From NCBI GenBank assembly GCA_021810045.1, contig JAJZJR010000006.1, positions 18,795 through 82,794 on the forward strand: DNA of 64,000 bases, in the 5' to 3' direction. Below the pieces are notes generated by a model that saw only the letters and a program-made list of their open reading frames with translations, made no database searches and was not told the origin of the DNA. Position numbers and translations under genes: made by a program. This DNA comes from Thermoplasmata archaeon. GTDB lineage: Archaea > Thermoplasmatota > Thermoplasmata > Thermoplasmatales > Thermoplasmataceae. Positions 42,830 through 51,846 of this stretch are shown here, one piece after another; the first letter of the stretch is position 1; the number at the start of each line of letters is the position of its first letter.

Positions 42830-44026
42830 ATGATTGATTTCACATTTTCAGAGGAGCAGGAAATTTTAAGAGATTCTGTGAAAAGGTTTGCGGAAAAGGA
42901 AATAGCGCCAAGGGTTCCAGAAATGATCGAGAAAAGGCGTATCCCGAGGGAGATTATGGATGGATTGAGGAAACAGAATCTCCTTGGAATGACTGTCCCC
43001 GAGAAGTATGGTGGAATGGGGGCGGATGCTGTTACCACAGGAATTGCTGTTGAAGAGATCGCAAAAGTTGATCCCACCGCATCAATACCTGTGATGTTTC
43101 TGGTGGACAATGCCTGGTCCTATCTGTTGAGCAAGTATGCCACCGATGGGTTCAAGGAGAAAGTCCTCCCGAAGATTGCCGCCGGGAAAATCCTCACAGG
43201 AATTGCCTCCACGGAACCGAATTTTGGATCTGACATAGGGTCCATGACAACTGTTGCTGATAAAAAAGGATCAGATTACATCATTAACGGGGAAAAGGCG
43301 TACATAAGCCTTGTAAAGGACATCAAGGAAATTGGTGGAGGTTATGTCACAGTGGCCAAGACAGACAAATCAAAGAGCACTTCTGGTGTATCACTATTTT
43401 ATGTTCCCCACAGCGATGAATACATGGAACTTACACCACTTGAGGAAATGGGAAGAGAAGGTTCAACCTGGGGTTCAATCAGGTTTAACGACTGCCCTGT
43501 ACCGGAGGAGAACCTTATAGGAACCCTGAACGGAGGATTCAAGATAGTCCATCTCGGGTTCGAGTTTGCCAGGGCCCTGATTGCAGTTATATCTGCTGCC
43601 TCTGCAACCACAGCACTGGGAAACGGAATGGAATACATGAAGGAAAGGAAAGCCTTTGGTCAGCCTATAGGAAAATTCCAGGGACTCCAATTCCAGCTCG
43701 CTGACCATGTTGCAAGAATGGAAGCGGCGAGAACCCTTGGTTACAAGGCGCTATGGATGTACGACATGGAGCAGAAAGAAGGCAGATTCTCAAGATTTGA
43801 AGTTTCAAATGAGGTAGCCATCGCAAAGCTTCTTTCCACAGTGTGGGGTTTTGACGCAATCAACGATGCCCTGCAGTGGCATGGTGCATACGGATATACC
43901 AAATACAACCCGCAGGAGCTTGCCCTGAGAGCAATAAGATCATTCCAGCTCGCTGAGGGTTCCAGGGAAGTCATGAAAACAATTATAGCAAGGGAAGCTC
44001 TTGGAAAAGAGTTCATGAAATCTTAG
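42830..44026 (+). CDS. acyl-CoA dehydrogenase
   Basis: 398 residues. F-T-E/S-E-E-Q-E-I-L-R start, A-S-T-E-P-N-F-G-S-D FAD/substrate motif, R-x-x-F-G-Q-P-I-G-K-F-Q, and the C-terminal E in F-Q-L-A-E-G-S-R-E that aligns with the catalytic glutamate of medium-chain enzymes. Oxidises acyl-CoA in fatty-acid or branched-chain amino-acid degradation. First gene of a run with a tRNA-binding-domain protein and rfcL. Confidence 0.93.
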   Translation: MIDFTFSEEQEILRDSVKRFAEKEIAPRVPEMIEKRRIPREIMDGLRKQNLLGMTVPEKYGGMGADAVTTGIAVEEIAKVDPTASIPVMFLVDNAWSYLLSKYATDGFKEKVLPKIAAGKILTGIASTEPNFGSDIGSMTTVADKKGSDYIINGEKAYISLVKDIKEIGGGYVTVAKTDKSKSTSGVSLFYVPHSDEYMELTPLEEMGREGSTWGSIRFNDCPVPEENLIGTLNGGFKIVHLGFEFARALIAVISAASATTALGNGMEYMKERKAFGQPIGKFQGLQFQLADHVARMEAARTLGYKALWMYDMEQKEGRFSRFEVSNEVAIAKLLSTVWGFDAINDALQWHGAYGYTKYNPQELALRAIRSFQLAEGSREVMKTIIAREALGKEFMKS

Positions 44027-44037
44027 GTGCAGAAATA

Positions 44038-44373
44038 ATGTCTGAAAGTGAAGAAATAAACGTTGAAGAAGTAAGGAAACTTGATCTGAGGGCGGTGAAG
44101 GTCACCCACTGCGAGAAAGTTGAGAAATCCAGGAACCTTCTCAGGATACTCGTTGACGTTGATGGCCATGAAAAACAGATAATATCGAGCATTTCAGACT
44201 ATTATGAACCCTCTGAACTGGTTGGCAAAACCATAGTGATAGTGAATAACCTCAAAAAGGCAAAATTCATGGGACTTGAAAGCCAGGGAATGCTCCTTGC
44301 GGTTGAGAAAGATGATATTCTTTCTCTCCTTACGACAGACAGAGAGGTGCCCTCCGGGCTGAAAGTATCCTGA
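44038..44373 (+). CDS. stand-alone tRNA-binding (EMAP II/CsaA-like) OB-fold protein
   Basis: 111 residues with the tRNA_bind pattern: D-L-R-A-V-K-V-x-x-C-E-K-V, S-S-I-S-D-Y-Y, L-V-G-K-T-I-V-I-V-N-N-L-K-K-A-K-F-M-G-L-E-S-Q-G-M-L near the end. These domains bind tRNA as partners of aminoacyl-tRNA synthetases or act as export chaperones. It starts 12 nt after acyl-CoA dehydrogenase and ends 1 nt before rfcL. Confidence 0.87.
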   Translation: MSESEEINVEEVRKLDLRAVKVTHCEKVEKSRNLLRILVDVDGHEKQIISSISDYYEPSELVGKTIVIVNNLKKAKFMGLESQGMLLAVEKDDILSLLTTDREVPSGLKVS

Positions 44374-44374
44374 A

Positions 44375-45661
44375 ATGACTGCAATTATTGAGAAATACCG
44401 GCCAAAGAATACGTCAGAGCTCATCGTGAGCCAGAAAGTACTCCAGGAGGTAAGGAACTGGATAAACCTCTGGAAGGAAGGTACACCTGTAAAGAAAGCA
44501 CTGATCCTTTACGGACCTCCCGGCTCCGGTAAGACTACAACTGCCACAGTCCTGGCAAAAGAAGCAGGAGTCCCGCTCATAGAGATGAATGCTTCAGATG
44601 AAAGAAACGCTGAAGCAATGAAACGTATCGCACTGATGGCTTCCCAATATGGTGACCTTATGAATATAGGCAACGAGGGCGATTCAGGGTTCCAGAAGAT
44701 TATACTGATAGATGAAGCAGATAACATTTTCGAAGGAAGAAGCAAGGCAACCGGCGGAGATTCTGGAGGTATAACGGAACTCTCAAAAATAATAAACAGG
44801 ACCCATAACCCCATTATTCTCACAATGAATGACTTCTATGCCTTCAGGAGAAAATCAGCTGCCCGTGATATTATCAACAATTCAGTAGTACTTGAATATA
44901 AACAGTACAAGCGACGCGGAGACAGCGACTACAAGATGTTCAAGCTGAGGCTTTCACAGCGTATCAGAGATATTGCTATGTCTGAAGGCCTGAAGTATTC
45001 ACAGGATCTTGTTGACAGGATCATGGAAAAGAATTCTGACGATATCAGGGGAACAATAAATGACTCAATAAGTGCATTCAATTTTATCGACGAACCCGAA
45101 ACACTGGCCGAACTCACATACAGAGACGTCCAGTCAAATATTTACAACACCATACACACCACATTCAAGGATCACAGGTACGAAAAGACCCTGTCTGAGC
45201 TTATGGACAAGGATTTCACGACCGAGGACTACCTTATGTGGATAGATAAGAACCTCCCTGCAGAAGCACCTGATCTCAAGGATCTTTCAGAGGCATATGA
45301 TCTGCTTTCCCAATCTGACATGTTCATCGGCCGGGTAATAAAAAAGCAGCATTACGCATTCAAAGGCTTTGCCGAGGAAATCGCCGCAGGTATTTACACC
45401 AGGCTGGAGAATCAGAACATGAGTTACGTGAAATATGAATTTCCCTCATACATAATGAAAATGTCCAGGATGAGAGAAACCAGAGAGGCAAGAAAATCCA
45501 TCGTTACCAAGTTTTCAAAATTTACTCATAGCGGAAAAATACGTACACTGGATAACCTGTGGTTTTTTTCCAGGCTTATAAAGAACAAGAAAAATCTTGA
45601 AGAGCTTACGGACAAACTTGCTCTTTCTGATAAAGAGATAAATGTCCTAAAAAAGCGCTGA
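44375..45661 (+). CDS. rfcL: replication factor C large subunit
   Basis: 428 residues: N-terminal I-I-E-K-Y-R-P-K, Walker A Y-G-P-P-G-S-G-K-T-T, Walker B I-L-I-D-E-A-D, followed by a long C-terminal helical domain, typical of archaeal RfcL rather than RfcS. It loads the PCNA clamp at primer ends. Its 3' end overlaps the convergent RNase P gene by 15 nt. Confidence 0.95.
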   Translation: MTAIIEKYRPKNTSELIVSQKVLQEVRNWINLWKEGTPVKKALILYGPPGSGKTTTATVLAKEAGVPLIEMNASDERNAEAMKRIALMASQYGDLMNIGNEGDSGFQKIILIDEADNIFEGRSKATGGDSGGITELSKIINRTHNPIILTMNDFYAFRRKSAARDIINNSVVLEYKQYKRRGDSDYKMFKLRLSQRIRDIAMSEGLKYSQDLVDRIMEKNSDDIRGTINDSISAFNFIDEPETLAELTYRDVQSNIYNTIHTTFKDHRYEKTLSELMDKDFTTEDYLMWIDKNLPAEAPDLKDLSEAYDLLSQSDMFIGRVIKKQHYAFKGFAEEIAAGIYTRLENQNMSYVKYEFPSYIMKMSRMRETREARKSIVTKFSKFTHSGKIRTLDNLWFFSRLIKNKKNLEELTDKLALSDKEINVLKKR

Positions 45662-45955
45662 TATTTCTTTCTCTTCTTTCCCATATGAATCTCTGTGGGT
45701 TTCAATGAACTTTTTGCATTTCTTGATTGTCCCGCTGGTAATCAGAGGTTCAATCCCTTTATATGTCTGTTTCACAAATGATATAACCTGATCTTTCTGG
45801 AACTGGTTTGTTAGGAATATTGCATAATGCCCGTTAAGGTGTTTTCTTCTGGCCCTGAATATCTTTATAAGATCTTTCTCCAGAGAAGGGATTAGGGAAT
45901 GCATATTTGTGGAATAGAACAGTACATATCGCTTCCTGATTTCAGAGCCTTTCAA
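45647..45955 (-). CDS. rnp2: ribonuclease P protein component 2 (Pop5)
   Basis: 102 residues. It begins R-K-R-Y-V-L-F and ends with T-S-G-T-I-K-K-C-K-K-F-I, the hallmark of Pop5/Rnp2 (consensus S-G-T-I-x-x-C-x-x-K/x). It supports the catalytic RNase P RNA in tRNA 5' maturation. It is divergent from ribosomal protein L15e, in keeping with translation-gene neighbourhoods in archaea. Slightly short but complete. Confidence 0.85.
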   Translation of the reverse strand: MKGSEIRKRYVLFYSTNMHSLIPSLEKDLIKIFRARRKHLNGHYAIFLTNQFQKDQVISFVKQTYKGIEPLITSGTIKKCKKFIETHRDSYGKEEKEISALF

Positions 45956-46128
45956 CCCGGATGAATTTTAATCTTCTTAATTTATGTATCGGCTTTAGAT
46001 AACATAAATTAATCAAACCATGAAGCATCACTATAGACTGTTGTAACATCCCTGTCATTGTGGTTAATAACATATTTATAGACAGTTAGGCTACAGCATC
46101 ATTCACGATAGATAGAGGTTAGATTTAG

Positions 46129-46725
46129 ATGCCAGAAATACAGAGCACCACCACATTGGTAAGAGACGCATGGAAAAGTCTCAAGAAGTCTGAAATTTAC
46201 AATCTTCACAAGCAGAGAATGATCTCATGGAGAAATGGACCTGCTCTCGAGAGAGTCGAATTCCCAACAAGACTTGACAGAGCAAGAGCTCTTGGATACA
46301 AGTCAAAGAAGGGGTTTGTAATTGTCAGGGCTAAGGTAAGACGCGGAGGCAGAAACAAGGAACACATCCTTGGAGGAAGGAGACCCAGGAGAAAAGGTAT
46401 CTCAAAACTCACCCCCAAGAAGAGCATCCAGTGGATAGCCGAAGAGAGAACTGCCGATCATTACCCGAACATGGAAGTACTGAATTCCTACTACGTTGGA
46501 GAGGATGGATACTACAAGTATTACGAAGTAATCCTTGTGGACAAGAGCATTCCTGAAATAACCCACGACCCAAGAATTTCCTGGGTTGCTGAACCACAGA
46601 ACACTGGTAGAGTCTACAGGGGACTTACCTCTGCAGGATACAAGGCCAGAGGTCTGAGAACTGGAAACAAGGGAAGCGCAAAGAGTCGCCCATCCATTAG
46701 AGCAAACGGCAGGCTCAGGAGATAA
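46129..46725 (+). CDS. rpl15e: 50S ribosomal protein L15e
   Basis: 198 residues, basic throughout: [31 protein letters not shown], and S-A-G-x-K-x-R-G-L-R-x-G-N-K-G near the end. Archaeal/eukaryotic-specific large-subunit protein. A TATA-like stretch lies near 46072-46080. A T-rich run (46735-46741) between it and tRNA-Ser may end the transcript. Confidence 0.97.
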   Translation: MPEIQSTTTLVRDAWKSLKKSEIYNLHKQRMISWRNGPALERVEFPTRLDRARALGYKSKKGFVIVRAKVRRGGRNKEHILGGRRPRRKGISKLTPKKSIQWIAEERTADHYPNMEVLNSYYVGEDGYYKYYEVILVDKSIPEITHDPRISWVAEPQNTGRVYRGLTSAGYKARGLRTGNKGSAKSRPSIRANGRLRR

Positions 46726-46744
46726 TCTCCTAAATTTTTTTAAT

Positions 46745-46825
46745 GCCGAGGTGGCCCAGTGGTACGGCGCCAGACTTGAGATCTGGTTCCCTTGTGGATC
46801 GGGAGTTCGAATCTCTCCCTCGGCG
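46745..46825 (+). tRNA. tRNA-Ser (UGA anticodon)
   Basis: Acceptor GCCGAGG pairs with CCTCGGC, anticodon stem CCAGA/TCTGG with loop CTTGAGA (anticodon UGA), a long class II variable arm, T-arm with GTTCGAATC, and discriminator G expected for archaeal serine tRNA. No intron and no encoded CCA. Lies 20 nt after L15e. Confidence 0.95.
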
Positions 46826-46904
46826 CTTACAAAATAAGCATTGAACCTGCCATTGAAGCAACAGGCCTGTAATTTTTTTCCCTTTAAGGACACATGTGAA
46901 GTAC

Positions 46905-47072
46905 TTACGGTATTCTCGCTCTCATGGTAGTAGTACCATCTCCGGCTGACAAAGCGTGAGTTCGTTCATGTTCCTCAATCTCTATAGGATCACTAGTACT
47001 GAATTTGTGTCTGTCACACGTGTAAATTGGTACTTTGTTGTTGTACTCCACTTTCTTTCTTCGAAAGTGCAT
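46905..47072 (-). CDS. 55-residue CHHH mini zinc-finger protein, copy 3
   Basis: ATG 47072 to TAA 46905. C19-D-R-H22 and E-E-H35-E-R-T-H39 occupy exactly the residue numbers found in copies 1 and 2, with K-F-S-T-S-D-P in between. The N-terminus is more basic (M-H-F-R-R-K-K) and the C-terminal tail is longer and different (ending R-A-R-I-P). Most divergent of the three, yet the ligand frame is unchanged. Lies alone between tRNA-Ser and a secreted protein. Confidence 0.75.
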   Translation of the reverse strand: MHFRRKKVEYNNKVPIYTCDRHKFSTSDPIEIEEHERTHALSAGDGTTTMRARIP

Positions 47073-47250
47073 GAAAAGAAAACTGTATGTGAATTATAAT
47101 ATTTACTAAGTCCTGATAAGTTAAGCTTGAACAGATAACCTGGGTTTTAAATTACTGAAGGCAGGAAAACAACCAAAGTTGAACCCCAAGATCACTTTCA
47201 TCTTTAACTCATTTAAAAAATATTAATATATAACTTGATGTTAGAAGAAT

Positions 47251-47691
47251 ATGGATTCTGGCTTAAAAGCTGCTTTAGGCGTTGTAATAGCTATTCTTGT
47301 CATTGGGGGGCTCTATTATGTTATTAACCATCCCGATACAGTAGCACAGACTGTAAACCCAACCGTCACTGTAACTGCAGTTGATTTACAGATTAACTAC
47401 CAGGGCTCTACAGACGGATATATGGGCCCCACTTCCCAATCATTAGGAGGTTTCACCATAAGCGCTGGAAATCAGGAGACATATACCTTGACATTCAATA
47501 CCACGGCATTACTTTTGCAACATCAAATAAACAGTTTGACAATTAGCACATCTGGATTCAGCCTATCTAGCCTTAGCCCAAACATGCCGTATAGCTTTAG
47601 CGCCGGTTCAACAGTTTCGGTGACATTAACCATAAATGTACCATCATCCAGCTACAGTGGCGTTCTTGATATAGTGCTGGATACCACTTAA
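47251..47691 (+). CDS. exported protein with N-terminal membrane anchor
   Basis: 146 residues. The hydrophobic helix at residues 6-25 (A-A-L-G-V-V-I-A-I-L-V-I-G-G-L-Y-Y) is followed by an S/T/Y-rich beta-type region, and there is one N-x-T sequon. It resembles small archaeal surface proteins with an immunoglobulin-like fold. TATA-like AATATTAATATATAAC lies 25-30 nt upstream. Family not recognised. Confidence 0.7.
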   Translation: MDSGLKAALGVVIAILVIGGLYYVINHPDTVAQTVNPTVTVTAVDLQINYQGSTDGYMGPTSQSLGGFTISAGNQETYTLTFNTTALLLQHQINSLTISTSGFSLSSLSPNMPYSFSAGSTVSVTLTINVPSSSYSGVLDIVLDTT

Positions 47692-48214
47692 ATTCATTAT
47701 TGGAATATTTGGTAGACCCACTTACAATTTTTACTTTTAGGAGAATCCGTTAAAGAATTCATTCAATAACAATCCCATACTAGTTGGGTTCATATCGGTA
47801 ATTGCCACTCATTCCTCCCTGGTCTTTAGAGCACTTATGTCCCTTCATTAAAGTTTAAACAGATTGACATCTTTGAATTTTGAAAGAATGCGATAGATTT
47901 CCATTTTAGCTTAAACCGAATTAAATTCTATGATATGAGAGAGCACTCTGGAGGAAGTTGACGAAACCTGCAATAATTTTTCAACGAATGCAGCCCATGT
48001 CTAACAATTTGGCTGTTTCTCAACAATTAATACACTCTGATGAAGGTAAGTTAATCAGCTAAAGCTCTTACTAGCAAGGGAACAGATAACTTTAGACGGA
48101 TCAAATATTTGTAAGGATGTCATTAAGCTTATTTTCCTTGCTTTTGTATCTCATACACAACCTTAAACATAGTTTTAGTTGACGTGTTGAGTGTGTTTCT
48201 CCGGATAAATCTCT
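47692..48214. other. long AT-rich intergenic region, no gene seen
   Basis: About 520 bp between the exported protein and the isochorismatase-fold gene, both of whose 3' ends face it. I see only frames of a couple of dozen codons and no RNA gene or clear repeat. It may be decayed accessory sequence. Confidence 0.5.
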
Positions 48215-48901
48215 TTAAGCAATGCCCGAACTTACTAAAGATCCCAATAATTCGGAAACTTCTCCGGAAAGCATTATACCAGCACGGTACCAGTACTTAG
48301 CGTATTCCAGTGCCTGAGAGTGATTCATTCCCAAATTACCGTTTGGATCGTCGAAAGAGTCTGTGCAGTCGCTAACAATTACCGGATGAAAACCCCTGAA
48401 ATATGCATCGGCTGCGGTATGTTTTATTCCGCCATTGGTATGAATGCCAGTAAAGTACAGGGTATCTCCCGGTTTCACGCCAAGTTTCTTTAAAAGTGAG
48501 TGCAATGCAGTTGGCTGCCCACCCGAGTCTGTGAAGCCACTATAAGTTCCTTTTTTGACTTCAAACATAAGTTCCTTTCCCTGGAGACGATCCAGGTCCC
48601 AGTCTTTCCATTCTCTTCCCAAAATAAATAGATTGTCTGTTTTAAGCCCATCAGCAATATGTGTCTCCGTTTCCCTTTCCATTGAATGAGGACCCCAGTC
48701 CTTTATCTCATAATCAGTAGGAAGATGACTGTCATTCAGGTAAATGACAGGTAAATCCATTGAGATGAACTCCTCCTGAAGCGCTCTTATTGCAGGTATC
48801 ATTTTCTGTGCCCTTTCTAGCACAACTTCTTTTCCATATTCCCTGAATAGAAACGAATTTGTCATATTCATTACGAGCAGGGCTGATCTTTTAGCAACCA
48901 T
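48215..48901 (-). CDS. isochorismatase-fold protein lacking catalytic Asp and Cys
   Basis: 228 residues of the cysteine-hydrolase/isochorismatase fold. The N-terminal L-L-V-x-D-M-x-x-D-F motif reads L-L-V-M-N12-M-T-N-S-F, the lysine is kept (V-K-K117-G-T-Y-S-G-F), and the T-N-x-C-V-x-x-T-A motif reads T-N-G-G158-I-K-H-T-A, so the nucleophilic cysteine is glycine. The protein should be inactive as an amidase; it may bind ligand or use another mechanism. Isolated gene. Confidence 0.85.
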   Translation of the reverse strand: MVAKRSALLVMNMTNSFLFREYGKEVVLERAQKMIPAIRALQEEFISMDLPVIYLNDSHLPTDYEIKDWGPHSMERETETHIADGLKTDNLFILGREWKDWDLDRLQGKELMFEVKKGTYSGFTDSGGQPTALHSLLKKLGVKPGDTLYFTGIHTNGGIKHTAADAYFRGFHPVIVSDCTDSFDDPNGNLGMNHSQALEYAKYWYRAGIMLSGEVSELLGSLVSSGIA

Positions 48902-49089
48902 AATATTACGAATAGGTCTTGAAATATATCCTGTGTTCCTGTCTTCTGAGAGTAACTAAGTTCTCTGGAAGGCGGGGTATCACTTTCAATTGTATATGAA
49001 GGGATTTGCCAAATTTATCGTAATAAAAATATATGGGCACTTAAGTACATAATAGAATAATTTTAGAAAGTTATGGAAAATATGTCTAT

Positions 49090-49428
49090 TTAACTGACTC
49101 TCTTCGATGGTTTTCCCTTCCAAAGGCCAATACTAAAAGCCACAAGAAAAAGTATGCTCACCAGAGCCAGTGCACCTAAGCTCCCTATAGGCAAGAGTGT
49201 CTTTACATAGGATTCTAATATGGATGCATGAGCTGTCAAGTAACTTGACACAGTTGCATACATTGTGGACGGAGATACGCCCGGAACCAGATAGAAACCC
49301 ACATACCATACAATTAGGCCTATAACAAGAAGAAGCCCAAAAGTTACTGCCCCCTTCCTGATTGCCAGCCCAAGGAGTAGACCCACAATTATTGCAATAA
49401 TAGGGATCACTATACCGACATAATTCAT
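49090..49428 (-). CDS. small membrane protein
   Basis: 112 residues from ATG 49428, which has a strong GGAGG site 7 nt upstream; the frame extends to 49452 but that part lacks support. Three hydrophobic helices at about residues 4-22, 26-44 and 78-102. No family recognised. Confidence 0.7.
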   Translation of the reverse strand: MNYVGIVIPIIAIIVGLLLGLAIRKGAVTFGLLLVIGLIVWYVGFYLVPGVSPSTMYATVSSYLTAHASILESYVKTLLPIGSLGALALVSILFLVAFSIGLWKGKPSKRVS

Positions 49429-49587
49429 TTTGATTTCCTCCTTCCAGATCAATACACTATGTACTTAAAATACTTACTGTTTTAAATACAATAAAATAAA
49501 ACAATCGCACGATGAGGTAGGACAATACCAGGAAAAATACTGATGAAACACCATATGTAAAGCATTAGACTGCGGAATCACATAAGT

Positions 49588-49606
49588 GTCTCTCGATAAA
49601 AGAGAC
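49588..49606. promoter_or_regulatory. 6-bp stem inverted repeat upstream of recombinase-like gene
   Basis: GTCTCT and AGAGAC flank a 7-nt spacer about 85 nt before the recombinase-like gene. Could be an operator or a hairpin; short enough to be chance. Confidence 0.25.
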
Positions 49607-49691
49607 CTTAAATTAAAATCGGTCTATAATGAAAATTTCATATAATTGTATGACGTTGTCCGACATATTTTTACCCTAGTAAAATTATGTC

Positions 49692-50465
49692 ATGATTACG
49701 ATCACAACTACTAATCCGAAATCTGACCAACCTCTTAAACAAGAAAGGAATAAATCTCCAGTCAAGAAAACAACCAAGAGGGCTGGTAAACAATATTCCG
49801 AACTCGGAACAGAGCCTTTTACGCGGGAACAGGCAATAAGACTGCTCAATACAGCAGATAGCATGGAAGAGCGAGTATTACTCCTCCTTGGATTCAACAC
49901 AGGCATGAGTCTGGCAGAAATTGCGTCATTGGAGCCTATAAATTTTGAATTTACCAATGGCCTTATCAAAGTATGGGACAGAAAAAAGAAACACTACAGG
50001 CAAGTCAGCGTATCAGATGAAACAACTGGTGAGATCAGGAATCTTATTGACACACATAAGGATACAGTGGGTCCAAAATTATTCCCATATAGTGCCAGAA
50101 CAATAGAAGGAAAGTTCCAGAGACATACGCTGAAAGTTCTTGGTGAGAGTCGATCGTGGGAATCAGTGAGGTGGACATATATTTCAATCTCCGCCAGGCT
50201 AGGCATCCCAATAAGGATTGTTGTGGACAATACCGGAGAATCCCCATCTGCAATAGTGAAGTACTACATAGACTGCCAGTTGACCAATCCACGGAGAATT
50301 GTAAACGAGATCCCATTATATCCTGATAGCCCCAAAGTAAAACTGAAGAGTGATGAGTTGAAACTGATACTTGAAAGACCATTTGTGGAAAAGATCGATA
50401 TGATAATGTCCGAAAAAGCCAGACTTAAGTATACAGTCTCTGATTTAAACAGCCGTGAAGATTGA
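49692..50465 (+). CDS. tyrosine recombinase-like protein, catalytic residues degenerate
   Basis: 257 residues. The fold-defining segments are visible: L-L-L-L-G-F-N-T-G-M-S73-L-A-E-I-A-S-L, V-R160-W-T-Y-I-S-I-S-A-R-L-G-I, and A-I-V-K-Y-Y192-I. The first catalytic arginine is Ser73, the H-x-x-R histidine is Glu157, and the L-G-H histidine is replaced (N-T-G-E-S). Only the second Arg and Tyr remain. Probably inactive in strand exchange; could be a DNA-binding regulator or element relic. Confidence 0.7.
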   Translation: MITITTTNPKSDQPLKQERNKSPVKKTTKRAGKQYSELGTEPFTREQAIRLLNTADSMEERVLLLLGFNTGMSLAEIASLEPINFEFTNGLIKVWDRKKKHYRQVSVSDETTGEIRNLIDTHKDTVGPKLFPYSARTIEGKFQRHTLKVLGESRSWESVRWTYISISARLGIPIRIVVDNTGESPSAIVKYYIDCQLTNPRRIVNEIPLYPDSPKVKLKSDELKLILERPFVEKIDMIMSEKARLKYTVSDLNSRED

Positions 50466-50571
50466 ATTCTTTCCTGCTTTCTTGAGTTGATTTTCAAGTC
50501 AAATATGATTTCATCCATTTCCAAGATCTTGTAAGGGAAGAAAAAATGGTGCGTAGCAGTACCAAGAAGTA

Positions 50572-51750
50572 TTATGATTTTAGAAAACTGAAATCCAGTT
50601 TGCCATTCCTGAAAGACCTGTCAAAGACAAAAGTGAATGCTATGGCCATAATTACGGTTGCGAATATTGCAACCGAATAGTATGTCTCAGTCATAAGCCC
50701 ATCTGATAAGGCTATTGAGGCGATGATTATCCCCACAGCCCCTCTCCCGCCAAAGATACCTACAGATACCATTGGAGATATGTGCTTCATAAAACGCTGG
50801 GAGAATTTGTAGGCAGCATACCCTCCTATGACTATTGTAACAATAAGAAGGAAAACAAGATATGGCAGAACTGTAAGTGCAATAATTGTCATTTCAACTC
50901 CTGATATACTAAAGAAAAGCGGAATGAAGAAACTGGAGTTTATCCTTTGAAGAGTCACTTTTACCATCCTGAAAGTCTGTTCACCAACTGAGTCTTTGTG
51001 TATTATCAGTCCTGCAAAGAAAGCCCCCATGACGAAAGAGATGCCGATGTATTCGAAGAGAGAGGAAATACCCAGACCAATGAGTATGATAATTGCGAAT
51101 ACCACAGCTTCCTTCTCTGGATCATTGAGCCTGTCCAGTCTTGGTATGATATGCTCAGATGTAGCCCTTAGAAACATATCAAGGTAGTAAACCCCAACAA
51201 CAAAAGCGATCAACGATACTGAAATGATCAGGAGCTCCAGGGGAGCCCTGTGGAAAGATACGAGTATTATGAATGCCAGGACGTCGCTCATGGCTACCGC
51301 CCCCAGGAGCCTTTGTCCGTCCTCAATTCTGATGAGTCCGGATCTCATAAGAAGCACCGAAGTTATTGAGATAGAGGGGATACTCACTGCGAGAGAAACA
51401 CTTATTGCCTCAAAATACGGCAACTGAAAGACATAATATGACCCCACTGCCATTACAAGAAATGGAAGTACGAAGGAAGTTATGGCAAATCCTGAGATGA
51501 ACGTGATATTTCTTGAGAAAATATCTGCAGATGATTCAATTCCTATTTGCAGTATTATGAAAAACAGAGAAAGGAGGCTGATGGCTGAAAGTTCAGATGT
51601 TGGTGTTATGAAACCAAAGACTGCCGGTCCAATAATAACTCCTGCAATAATTGCTCCAACAACATCCGGCAGACCAAGGACTTTGAACACGGAACCCAGG
51701 GCTATTGCAACAACCAGGAGAAGAAGGATTAGAGGAATAAAATCTGTCAA
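50572..51750 (-). CDS. CPA2-type cation/proton antiporter (Kef/NapA-like)
   Basis: 392 residues with about 12 membrane helices. G-L-P-D-V-V-G-A-I-I-A-G-V-I-I-G-P near the start and F-F-A-G-L-I-I-H in the middle are standard for the Na+/H+ or K+/H+ exchanger family. No regulatory TrkA-N domain is attached. In an acidophile it would help ion and pH balance. Confidence 0.9.
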   Translation of the reverse strand: MTDFIPLILLLLVVAIALGSVFKVLGLPDVVGAIIAGVIIGPAVFGFITPTSELSAISLLSLFFIILQIGIESSADIFSRNITFISGFAITSFVLPFLVMAVGSYYVFQLPYFEAISVSLAVSIPSISITSVLLMRSGLIRIEDGQRLLGAVAMSDVLAFIILVSFHRAPLELLIISVSLIAFVVGVYYLDMFLRATSEHIIPRLDRLNDPEKEAVVFAIIILIGLGISSLFEYIGISFVMGAFFAGLIIHKDSVGEQTFRMVKVTLQRINSSFFIPLFFSISGVEMTIIALTVLPYLVFLLIVTIVIGGYAAYKFSQRFMKHISPMVSVGIFGGRGAVGIIIASIALSDGLMTETYYSVAIFATVIMAIAFTFVFDRSFRNGKLDFSFLKS

Positions 51751-51846
51751 AGGTCCACTACCTTTAATTGATTATTGGCAAACCGGAATATAAGGAGGGA
51801 TACTAATTCTTCAGAAGAAAGTAAAATGTACTCATTGGCAAACCTA

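Noticed and set aside
46402..46893. 163-codon minus-strand frame over L15e and tRNA-Ser
   Set aside because: It runs through both a ribosomal protein gene and a tRNA gene, so it cannot be a normal coding region.
47800..47850. Tiny minus-strand frame with K-G-H-K-C as a fourth mini-finger
   Set aside because: Lacks the T-S-N-P and E-E-H-E-R-x-H core and the ligand spacing of the other three copies.
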